A stretch of 23,717 nucleotides of DNA from a virus. Of the stretch, positions 1-5,459 are shown one piece after another. The position numbers and the translations under genes are program-made. Within the stretch, counting starts at the first letter, position 1. The number at the start of each line of letters is the position of its first letter. The notes beneath the pieces are model-generated. The model was not told the origin of the DNA. It saw only the letters and a program-made list of their open reading frames with translations, and ran no database searches. The stretch spans positions 1 through 23,717 of the IMG/VR virus record IMGVR_UViG_3300020410_000063; one strand, 5' to 3'.

Positions 1-1
1 A

Positions 2-21
2 CACTACCTAGAAAGGTAGTG
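2..21. other. 7-bp hairpin over the stop codon of the KTSC-like gene
   Basis: CACTACC (2-8) and GGTAGTG (15-21) form a perfect 7-bp inverted repeat with a 6-nt loop that contains the TAG stop. It could be a terminator stem if a U-run follows on the minus strand, but that sequence lies outside the window. Confidence 0.35.
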
Positions 22-316
22 GTGCGAACTCGTCGAGAGTTGCGCCAGTCTGGTTGTAGCATAGCTTACCAGTAGCGACAGTGTTACCTCTTAGGTAACT
101 TAGCTCTCTGATTGCGTTCTTGACTAGGTCCTGAACCCAGAACCCGAAGGACATGTTAGGGTTAATCAATAGATTAACAATCTTAGATCTGCTAACATTT
201 GAGTACTTGTACTCATAGCCATTGGTAAACCTAAGGTTAACAACCTTAGTGAATGGGTTAACGTTGATTGCCTCGATGCAATCTGATGTACGAGCTGAAG
301 GAATTGCTGTAAACAT
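8..316 (-). CDS. KTSC-domain-like small protein, probable first early gene
   Basis: This gene encodes 102 residues from an ATG, ending in TAG. Residues about 15-60 resemble the KTSC fold: a beta strand (TKVVNLRFTNG), an aromatic strand (YEYKYSNVSRSKIVNLL) and a short NPNMSFGFWV stretch, matching the family pattern of strand, Y-E-Y strand, short helix and a conserved small-residue turn. KTSC domains are short and their biochemical role is not established. The gene is the first one downstream of three candidate host-type promoters and a structured leader, on the far side of the probable genome-end junction from talC. That position in T7-like phages is used for host-takeover proteins expressed before the phage RNA polymerase. 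No Shine-Dalgarno sequence is visible before the ATG. The family call is moderately supported; an early role is inferred from position only. Confidence 0.6.
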   Translation of the reverse strand: MFTAIPSARTSDCIEAINVNPFTKVVNLRFTNGYEYKYSNVSRSKIVNLLINPNMSFGFWVQDLVKNAIRELSYLRGNTVATGKLCYNQTGATLDEFAPLPF

Positions 317-343
317 GGCAAAAAATTGTAAATTGAACAGTGA

Positions 344-427
344 GTAGAGAGTTGTAGTTAAGTTATATTATCTCTCTCACCTATTCTAGGAGAGAGAATA
401 TAACATAACGTAAACAACTCTATCTAC
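344..427. repeat. 84-nt interrupted inverted repeat in the early leader
   Basis: The arms pair in several blocks: 344-355 with 414-427 (GTAG plus AGAGTTGT, with a 2-nt bulge), 357-360 with 406-409, 362-369 with 397-404, 372-377 with 391-396, and CCTA 380-383 with TAGG 387-390 around a TTC loop. The inner part alone gives about 18 base pairs interrupted by two 2-nt bulges. No U-run follows on either strand, so it does not look like an intrinsic terminator. As RNA it would be a long leader hairpin, for example an RNase III or stability element; as DNA it could form a cruciform or a protein-binding site. Confidence 0.65.
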
Positions 428-433
428 CTTTCC

Positions 434-463
434 ATTGTAAGCCCTAGTTGAGCATTGTTTCAA
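434..463 (-). promoter_or_regulatory. Candidate host sigma-70 promoter 3
   Basis: On the minus strand TTGAAA (463-458) is followed after 18 nt by TACAAT (439-434), each one mismatch from consensus. Transcription would start near 427, exactly at the outer edge of the long inverted repeat 344-427. The -35 box lies within a dyad, AGTTGA (446-451) and TCAACT (460-465), which could bind a regulator. Confidence 0.45.
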
Positions 464-481
464 CTCATCTTAACATTCTGT

Positions 482-516
482 AACAATATATAACTACATA
501 GTAGTATATTATTGTT
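482..516. repeat. 35-nt imperfect palindrome
   Basis: The dyad is centred on base 499. The outer 7-bp arms AACAATA (482-488) and TATTGTT (510-516) and the inner CTAC/GTAG block with its flanking A-T pair (493-505) are symmetric, with four mismatched positions between. It overlaps the -10 region of promoter 2, so it could be an operator, a replication element or part of a terminal structure. Confidence 0.5.
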
Positions 517-533
517 GTCTCACTGTGTCTCAA
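503..533 (-). promoter_or_regulatory. Candidate host sigma-70 promoter 2
   Basis: On the minus strand TTGAGA (533-528) is followed after 19 nt by TATACT (508-503); an overlapping TAATAT lies 16 nt from the -35. Each box is one mismatch from consensus, but the spacing is on the long side. The -10 lies inside the 482-516 palindrome. Confidence 0.4.
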
Positions 534-540
534 GCTGGCA

Positions 541-793
541 ACAGATCGCTTCTCTCACGCGTCACGTATGTCGCGAATGTTTAGCTCCCGCTCGGCTACG
601 CCTCGCTCCCACGACCAGCAGTGCTGTCTCTTGGACAGTACTACATTGCTTGACAACCATTGGTATCACTGGGTTGTGGCGAGCGGTAGCGAGCCGTTGG
701 ACTCGCATTGGACACGCATACGCGATCAATTAACGCGTGCGTGCCTGTGCGTTAGAAGAGCACCCCTCCATGGGGGATCCTGCCGGCGTCGAC
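541..793. other. GC-rich, palindrome-dense island
   Basis: The stretch is about 58% G+C by hand count, well above its surroundings. It holds an 8-bp stem with one G-T pair (621-628 with 634-641, 5-nt loop), a 6-bp stem (653-658 with 672-677), a CCCC/GGGG hairpin (763-775), and two related GC motifs in roughly opposite orientation (about 584-610 and 679-696). Six-base palindromes are crowded here: ACGCGT twice, TCGCGA, AGTACT, CCATGG, GGATCC, GCCGGC and GTCGAC. No tRNA or conserved RNA was recognised. Its function is unknown. Confidence 0.5.
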
Positions 794-795
794 TA

Positions 796-825
796 TATAT
801 AATACACCTGACAAATTTCTGTCAA
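796..825 (-). promoter_or_regulatory. Candidate host sigma-70 promoter 1
   Basis: On the minus strand a perfect TTGACA (825-820) is followed after 17 nt by TTATAT (802-797), or after 18 nt by TATATA (801-796). It begins four bases after the talC stop and points toward the KTSC-like gene. An inverted repeat, TGACA (809-813) with TGTCA (820-824), overlaps the -35 box and could be an operator or chance. T7-like phages use host RNA polymerase promoters of this kind at the left genome end. Confidence 0.6.
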
Positions 826-828
826 AAA

Positions 829-1473
829 TTATGCCTGACCACTATCAGCTAAGAATTGAAATAAACCCTTATCTGTAAGCACATGTTTGTACATATCGTC
901 AAATACTTTTGGCGGTATGGTACAAATGTGTGCACCGGCTTGAAATGCTTTACCAACTGTAGCAGCATCACGTATGCTTGCAGCTAGTATTTTAGTATCT
1001 GATCTGTTATGACAAAATACTTTAGCTATTTCACGTATTAGTCCTATGCCATCATGTCCGTTGTCGTCTAAACGTCCAACAAAAGGTGACACATAGGTTG
1101 CACCAGCTAATGCACAAAGTATCGCTTGACTAACACTAAACACTAACGTCATGTTAGTACGTATGCCCATAAAATTAAGCATCTTACAAGCCTTTATGCC
1201 CTCTGGTGTGCAAGGTAGTTTAATAGTAGCTTGGTCTATCCATAACTTACCGTATTGTATGCCATTTTCTATAAGTTTGTCTGCATACTTACCATCTACC
1301 TCTATTGACACGTCTTGTACGCCTAAGTCTTGTATTAAGTCAGCGTACACGTCGTCTGGTTCCCTACCACTTTTCTTAATTAGTGTAGGGTTAGTAGTAA
1401 CTCCAGATATAACACCGGAGTCTAATCTTTTATCTATATCTTTAATAATAGCTGAGTCTAGAAACAGCTTCAT
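829..1473 (-). CDS. talC: Phage transaldolase (TalC/FSA-type)
   Basis: This 214-residue protein is the short transaldolase type carried by cyanophages as an auxiliary metabolic gene. It transfers a dihydroxyacetone unit between sugar phosphates in the non-oxidative pentose phosphate pathway and is thought to help feed NADPH and ribose to phage nucleotide synthesis. Visible family features are an N-terminal MKLFLDSA strand, GVTTNPTLI (24-32), the Schiff-base lysine K85 in TIKLP, SPFVGRLDDNG in the second half and AASIRD before the last strands. E58 in IEVDG matches the glutamate of true transaldolases, where fructose-6-phosphate aldolases carry glutamine, so transaldolase activity is expected. 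A strong AGGAG precedes the ATG by 7 nt. It is the last gene before the junction region, a common place for talC in cyanopodoviruses. Confidence 0.95.
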   Translation of the reverse strand: MKLFLDSAIIKDIDKRLDSGVISGVTTNPTLIKKSGREPDDVYADLIQDLGVQDVSIEVDGKYADKLIENGIQYGKLWIDQATIKLPCTPEGIKACKMLNFMGIRTNMTLVFSVSQAILCALAGATYVSPFVGRLDDNGHDGIGLIREIAKVFCHNRSDTKILAASIRDAATVGKAFQAGAHICTIPPKVFDDMYKHVLTDKGLFQFLADSGQA

Positions 1474-1480
1474 TTAAAAA

Positions 1481-1485
1481 CTCCT
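1481..1485 (-). promoter_or_regulatory. Strong ribosome binding site of talC
   Basis: AGGAG on the minus strand lies 7 nt before the talC ATG (1473). Most genes in this window lack such a clear site, so talC may be translated independently of the genes upstream. An 8-nt CACCCGTA lies just upstream of it (about 1487-1494). Confidence 0.7.
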
Positions 1486-1542
1486 ATACGGGTGAGAACG
1501 TACATTGTTAGTATCGTCCAGAATAGTATTTCTAATCCTATA

Positions 1543-1830
1543 TTATTCATCTTCTTCTTTGGCTTCAGGAAAGTATCCTATAGTAAAACCGCCATCCTCT
1601 GTCTCTTCTACAACAGCTTTGTACACTGGTTCTGACAACTCGTCCATCTTTGCGTGGTAGTCGTCAATAGCCATGTCTACGGTTTGTTCTGTTTTTATTT
1701 GAATCCATCTCTGCTCTAATCCAACTAGCATGCCTAGTATTAGAAAGTTAATAGGTGGGAAAGGAGTTTTCAAACTCTTATATAACTCTTTGAAGTGGCT
1801 TATCTTTAGTTTATTTTCCATGGTATACAT
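1543..1830 (-). CDS. Hypothetical 95-residue acidic protein
   Basis: I do not recognise this protein. It starts with a short basic segment, has a hydrophobic run near residues 26-38 (INFLILGMLVGLE) that may be a buried helix or a weak membrane segment, and ends in a strongly acidic tail (EAKEEDE). An alternative ATG at 1821 would shorten it by three residues. Its start overlaps the end of the zinc-ribbon gene by about 10-20 nt, and a 69-bp gap containing the talC ribosome binding site follows it. It therefore sits in a three-gene tail (zinc ribbon, this gene, talC) after the large terminase. Function unknown. Confidence 0.65.
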   Translation of the reverse strand: MYTMENKLKISHFKELYKSLKTPFPPINFLILGMLVGLEQRWIQIKTEQTVDMAIDDYHAKMDELSEPVYKAVVEETEDGGFTIGYFPEAKEEDE

Positions 1831-1954
1831 GTACGATTGATCCGCATTGTTGACAAGAAAGATTGGTAACTATCTTATGTTCTAATCCTTCTTTTTCATC
1901 TATATCTTCATCTCCACCCCATATAAGAGGGATGTTACATACATAACAGTTCAT
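1811..1954 (-). CDS. Zinc-ribbon micro-protein
   Basis: The likely product is 47 residues with two CxxC pairs: C3/C6 (NCYVC) and C34/C37 (SCQQCG), separated by an acidic WGGDEDIDEKEG segment and followed by a beta-rich IVHVYHGK end. This is a typical four-cysteine zinc ribbon. Small proteins with the same MNCYVC...WGG...LSC..C plan are, from memory, common in marine cyanophages, with no assigned function. An in-frame ATG at 2038 would add 28 residues, but that extension is hydrophobic and threonine-rich and overlaps a terminase-downstream hairpin, so I prefer the ATG at 1954. A nucleic-acid or transcription-related role is possible but not shown. Confidence 0.75.
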   Translation of the reverse strand: MNCYVCNIPLIWGGDEDIDEKEGLEHKIVTNLSCQQCGSIVHVYHGK

Positions 1955-2018
1955 AATTAATTTAGTGGTAGTAGTTAGAAGTGATATTAAAAAGAATATC
2001 CAGCTAACAGTGGATGTA

Positions 2019-2049
2019 TTTAGTGAGGGAGAGTCCACCCTTCTCTCCC
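2019..2049 (-). promoter_or_regulatory. Hairpin and possible phage RNA polymerase promoter after the large terminase
   Basis: GGGAGAG (2027-2033) and CTCTCCC (2043-2049) form a 7-bp stem with a 9-nt loop between the terminase stop and the zinc-ribbon gene. On the minus strand the distal arm runs into CCCTCACTAAA (2029-2019), identical over 11 nt to the core of the phage T3 promoter. The match stops before the GGG initiation region. It may be a divergent T7-type promoter, a processing hairpin, or chance. Confidence 0.3.
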
Positions 2050-2069
2050 CTATTAACCCGTGACCGGTC

Positions 2070-3800
2070 TTAGACCCACGTATGACTACCTTTAGTACCT
2101 GACTTGCCTCGAGCCTCTTTACGCTGCTCTACGTCTAATCCTAGTACTAAATGGTTGGTCATTGCCTGTGGGTCATCTATAAATTGTTCTAGTATATCGT
2201 TCCACTCGTCTCTTTTTCTTTGTTTGATCTGTTCCTGTGCTGATATAGACAGTGCATCTATGTAGTATTTTACACCTTGCGCTAGACAGTCTAACCTGTC
2301 ATCGTGTTTAACTGCATACTTCTGTCTACACATGCGACTCATTTGATAGAACAACATGTATAAAAGCCTTTCTTCTGGAGGAGCTTCTCTGTTGGAGTTA
2401 TAATCCCATTCGATGACAGACTTGTCAACAATAAGACGGTGCTGATTAAGCACAGGCTCGAGAGTATCAATAATCCTGTCTTCTTTTCTAACATTAGCTC
2501 TTACCTCTTCTACTAATATACGTTGTTTTGTTTGTTGTAAATGCTTTTTAAATAGCTCTGCTACTATACCATCACCAAAGTTAGATTCTATTACGAGTGT
2601 ATTTACGTTGTATTTTTTACAACCTTTTAGTATGTCTAACAGGGTGCTGTCGGAATACCCATCCCTATAGGAACGCATTTCGTGTAAATAGAGTAAGCCA
2701 TTTTTTTGCGAAATGTACGCTGCTGCCGTTTCGTCTGCTCCTCTACCGGAGGGGTCGACTGAGCAGATGGTTTCTTGGTAGTCTGTCCATTCCCCCTGTA
2801 TTTGCATCGGAGAGTAGAAGTAGTCCCCGGGTAAACCCACTGTGGGCAAATCCTTAAGTACGTTCCTCGGGTCTGAGCACCATACGATATTGTCGGGTGC
2901 TTTAGTAGGATTGACGCTAGTAATAACAAGGTCAGCCATTTTGAGAGGAAACTTCTCAGCGTCTGACAGACTTGTATCCAACATAAACTGCAACATAAAG
3001 TTGCTACGTCCCATAGATGCTTCCCGTTCAACAAGGTCATCTTCGCTAAATCTGTCATCTGTAGGTGTCCATGGTGTTACTCCGTTGTCTATATCTTCTT
3101 GTAGCTGTGGAGCTATAAGTCCTTCGTAAGGGGTATTGTTTCTTGGGTATCGCGCGGTCCAAATAAATGGTTTGTAATTCCTGCTTGCCAGCTTACGATA
3201 AATAGTAAAAGTAGTCTGAGGAGTCCCGAGATACATAATACGGCTATCGTCTTTTGGCGTAAGGATCGACTCGGCTTCTGTACAGAGTTGGAGGAGTTTT
3301 TCACGCATCAACTCCGTCATGCTGTTTCCCGGTACCTCTATGTCGTCCAGAATCATTAGGTCTGCTCTGCTTCCCGTTAGCTGACCAGTAATACCAACAC
3401 TTTTGACTGATGGTGCCTGATGAGGTGAACATAGAACGTCGAAGGAAATTCTTGACCATCTCGCGTCGTCGCTCTTTGGTTGTAGGTGACTTAGCCATGG
3501 TGTTTCAATAATAAGTTTTTGTAAGAAGATACTCATGTTGTCAGCTCTTTCCTTAGAAGCTGATATAATCATTATCTTCTTTTCTGCGTCATTGAAGAGT
3601 GTCCATAACACGAATGCTCCAGTAATCCAACTTTTTCCGACTCCTCGGAAGGCTTGGATCTGTAAACGTTTTGGTCCGTGTTGTAAATAGTCTGCAATGG
3701 CGTATTGTGCCCTAGTAGGTGAGGGTAGATCAAGCTGGTCCCATAATGCCTGTAGAAACAGCTTGAAATCGCTCTGTAAGGACGTTAAAACGTCTGTCAT
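2070..3800 (-). CDS. terL: Terminase large subunit (T7 gp19-like DNA maturase B)
   Basis: At 576 residues this is close to T7 gp19 (586). It is the ATP-driven motor that packages concatemeric DNA into the prohead and cuts it. The ATPase half shows a Walker A-type loop FRGVGKS (51-57), a Walker B strand ending in LMILDDIE (148-155) with acidic residues D152, D153 and E155, and a coupling-type LGTPQT (191-196). The C-terminal RNase H-like nuclease shows D349 in CSVDPSGRGADE, E405 and D410 in VIESNFGDG, and a late HDDRLDC cluster (499-505). The start overlaps the upstream 263-residue gene by ATGA, so translation is probably coupled. The gene appears intact. Confidence 0.95.
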   Translation of the reverse strand: MTDVLTSLQSDFKLFLQALWDQLDLPSPTRAQYAIADYLQHGPKRLQIQAFRGVGKSWITGAFVLWTLFNDAEKKIMIISASKERADNMSIFLQKLIIETPWLSHLQPKSDDARWSRISFDVLCSPHQAPSVKSVGITGQLTGSRADLMILDDIEVPGNSMTELMREKLLQLCTEAESILTPKDDSRIMYLGTPQTTFTIYRKLASRNYKPFIWTARYPRNNTPYEGLIAPQLQEDIDNGVTPWTPTDDRFSEDDLVEREASMGRSNFMLQFMLDTSLSDAEKFPLKMADLVITSVNPTKAPDNIVWCSDPRNVLKDLPTVGLPGDYFYSPMQIQGEWTDYQETICSVDPSGRGADETAAAYISQKNGLLYLHEMRSYRDGYSDSTLLDILKGCKKYNVNTLVIESNFGDGIVAELFKKHLQQTKQRILVEEVRANVRKEDRIIDTLEPVLNQHRLIVDKSVIEWDYNSNREAPPEERLLYMLFYQMSRMCRQKYAVKHDDRLDCLAQGVKYYIDALSISAQEQIKQRKRDEWNDILEQFIDDPQAMTNHLVLGLDVEQRKEARGKSGTKGSHTWV

Positions 3801-4588
3801 GTAGATTGGTTAATAAGTTGCTCAGTAAGCTTCTTGAGGTCGCTACTAACGCCTGATGTGTAGTTTTTAGGCATTGGTATAACACCTAATTCTTTTCCTG
3901 TAGAAACTTCTAACAAAATTAAATCTTTCATATTAGATCTATCTGTTTTAACAACAACATTGTTGCCTTTTTTTCTAATCCAGTTATAAAACCAATATTC
4001 AAAATTATTTTTATATTCTCTAGCGTAATGATCTCTAGCTATAAATAGATTTGCATTATCATTAGCAAGTGGTCCATTTTTTTTCCACCATTGTTGACCA
4101 CCCATAATAGCTATATCATGTTCAATACTTGCTACAAAATTTCCACCAGCAGCTTTTGTTGCTTCGTTTTCGTTTCTAACTATAGCTTGTAATCTTGCAT
4201 AGTTTTCTCTTGCTGCCGGAGAAGTAAATCCTACTTTATTTCTGTTTGCTTGATTTGCACGTTTACGCGCTGCATTTTTTGATTGATCTTGTAATTGTAA
4301 TGGTCTTTGACCTTCTAAAGAAATATCAGTTTGTTTAGTAGGAGTAGAACCCCCACTAACAAACATTTGCTCTTCACCTTGCCAAGTACGTGACCCTTTC
4401 CCAAACTCTGCATCATAATTTTGAGTTATTTGTTTGGGTGTAATCTCAGGATTTAGTTCACGTGCTCTATATCCGTAAGCTTTTAAATTCTTACGCATAC
4501 CTTGTTTGCTAAGTGCAGACTTTACGTATTGAGTTTTAGCAAGTTTACCTCCGCCAAGAGCTTTAGCGATTATAGTATCTATCGCCAT
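3797..4588 (-). CDS. Hypothetical 263-residue protein upstream of large terminase
   Basis: No confident family assignment. The first half is basic and low in hydrophobics, with a helical KNAARKRANQANRNK stretch near residues 105-120. The second half contains VASIEHDIAIMGGQQWW, then a loop and NDNANLFIARDHYAREYKNNFE, then a beta-rich KDLILLEVSTGKELGVIP. The spacing of EH, N and a later H is reminiscent of the His-Asn-His order of beta-beta-alpha-metal nucleases, but no cysteine pairs are present and the resemblance is weak. It ends in an ATGA overlap with the large terminase, and an AGGAAG lies about 9 nt before the ATG. A packaging-linked or virion role is plausible from position only. Confidence 0.7.
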   Translation of the reverse strand: MAIDTIIAKALGGGKLAKTQYVKSALSKQGMRKNLKAYGYRARELNPEITPKQITQNYDAEFGKGSRTWQGEEQMFVSGGSTPTKQTDISLEGQRPLQLQDQSKNAARKRANQANRNKVGFTSPAARENYARLQAIVRNENEATKAAGGNFVASIEHDIAIMGGQQWWKKNGPLANDNANLFIARDHYAREYKNNFEYWFYNWIRKKGNNVVVKTDRSNMKDLILLEVSTGKELGVIPMPKNYTSGVSSDLKKLTEQLINQST

Positions 4589-4594
4589 TAGTTT

Positions 4595-5128
4595 TTACTT
4601 CCTAGCTTTCTTAGCTGTCTGAGAGTTAGGGTATTTTTTGATAAACTGAGCCTTAGTCATTTTACCTTTTTTCATAGCTTGGAAGTCTTTGTTCTTTGCT
4701 TTTAACTTGTCAACCCTTGCATCACCAAGTCTTGCTCTGTTTTTAGCTTCGATAGAAGACTTACCTCTTTTAGCTGTTGTAGTAGATGTTTTAGTATCAG
4801 TAGTTTTACCTTTACCTTTGTATGTACCCATTTTTGGATACTTAGCTTTATTTCTTTTAGCAGAATCTTTTGTTGCAAAATCAGATAATTTTTTTTCTGA
4901 TTCTTTATATCCAGCTCCTAAGTTAGACATTCCAGTCTTAGAGCCACTTTGTTGTTTAGCTATATCGTAAGAAGATTGAGCTTTGAACGTAGACATTTTT
5001 TTCTTTTGTCCAGTTATCTGTCCTCTACGATTAACTTGGCGTAGTCTTCTAATCTTAAGATCAGTAAGAAATTTCTTTTGTCTTTTCTCACGTTTTTTAA
5101 GACCTTCTACCGTATTTGTTCTTGACAT
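4595..5128 (-). CDS. Lysine-rich basic protein, 177 residues
   Basis: The protein is dominated by lysine, serine, threonine and small residues, with repeated short basic patches (GLKKREKRQKKF, GQKKKM, KARK at the end) and a threonine-rich central linker near residues 105-120. No enzyme motif is visible. The C-terminal MTKAQFIKKYPNSQTAKK resembles short C-terminal segments I recall in other marine phage proteins, but I cannot name a family. It lies one base after the HNH gene and six bases before the next gene, inside the packaging neighbourhood. Its charge suggests DNA binding or a virion-internal polycation-like role; this is inference from composition. Confidence 0.7.
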   Translation of the reverse strand: MSRTNTVEGLKKREKRQKKFLTDLKIRRLRQVNRRGQITGQKKKMSTFKAQSSYDIAKQQSGSKTGMSNLGAGYKESEKKLSDFATKDSAKRNKAKYPKMGTYKGKGKTTDTKTSTTTAKRGKSSIEAKNRARLGDARVDKLKAKNKDFQAMKKGKMTKAQFIKKYPNSQTAKKARK

Positions 5129-5129
5129 T

Positions 5130-5459
5130 TTATTTAATGTGTTGATGAATAATTAGTTCTCGTAATGGCTGTAATCCAAATACTTTTCGCATCCATCCGA
5201 GCCAATCGCTACTACCTTTGTCCTGATTACATTGTCTGCACGCGCAAACAACATTTCGTGTAAGATCCTGCCCACCTTTGCTACGAGGTTTGACATGATC
5301 GAGTGTAAGTTCATTAAAATCATAAGTTTTTCCGCAATAAACACATGTACATTTGAAGTGCTCTTTTACTGCTCTTCTCCAGAGCCGTTTAGAATCTGAA
5401 CTTGTCATGGTTATTAAATTTTGTAAGTAATGTTTTGGACTAGGTAGTAGAGGGGTCAT
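5130..5459 (-). CDS. HNH endonuclease
   Basis: This 109-residue protein carries a complete zinc-bound HNH motif. C39/C42 (CVYC) and C74/C77 (CRQC) are the metal-structural pairs, H55 in LTLDHVKPRSKGG is the general base, and N69 and N78 (CNQDKG) complete the His-Asn-Asn set. It should nick or cut DNA. HNH genes next to terminases often assist packaging cleavage; free-standing HNH genes can also be homing endonucleases. Its start overlaps the previous gene by ATGA, which favours a resident operon gene. A second in-frame ATG at residue 18 would remove a non-conserved N-terminus, so the true start could be internal. Confidence 0.9.
   Translation of the reverse strand: MTPLLPSPKHYLQNLITMTSSDSKRLWRRAVKEHFKCTCVYCGKTYDFNELTLDHVKPRSKGGQDLTRNVVCACRQCNQDKGSSDWLGWMRKVFGLQPLRELIIHQHIK

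Larger units (their letters stand above)
317..828. other. Non-coding junction region, probable joined genome ends and early leader
   Basis: About 510 bp lie between the end of talC and the KTSC-like gene. Two plus-strand open frames cross the GC-rich part but overlap each other, oppose every real gene and have no recognisable domain, so I treat the region as non-coding. It holds three minus-strand sigma-70-like promoters (near 796-825, 503-533 and 434-463), a GC-rich island (541-793), a 35-nt palindrome (482-516) and an 84-nt interrupted inverted repeat (344-427). In T7-like phages the terminase end and the early-gene end are the two physical ends, carrying a direct terminal repeat. Adjacency of talC and an early-type gene therefore suggests that the terminal repeat is somewhere here. 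That last point is inference. Confidence 0.55.

Noticed and set aside
768-793. CCATGG, GGATCC, GCCGGC and GTCGAC packed together like a cloning polylinker
   Set aside because: The order is not a polylinker I recognise and no vector sequence flanks it; promoter 1 and talC follow without a break. An artefact cannot be fully excluded, so I mention it within the GC-rich island only.
541-793. Possible tRNA or tRNA-derived attachment site in the GC-rich island
   Set aside because: I looked for an acceptor stem, a TTCGA-type T-loop and an anticodon arm on both strands and found no consistent cloverleaf.
512-852. Two overlapping plus-strand open frames (73 and 94 codons) in the GC-rich island
   Set aside because: They oppose all accepted genes, overlap each other in different frames, have no domain-like sequence and cover hairpins and promoter 1. 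Open frames arise easily in GC-rich DNA with few stops.
1955-2038. N-terminal extension of the zinc-ribbon protein from an upstream ATG
   Set aside because: The extension is a hydrophobic, threonine-rich segment of 28 residues unlike the compact zinc ribbon, and it overlaps the post-terminase hairpin. The internal ATG gives the expected short protein.
2636-3498. Several open frames of 63-140 codons overlapping the large terminase on both strands
   Set aside because: They are shadow frames of a gene with clear ATPase and nuclease motifs, and show none of their own.
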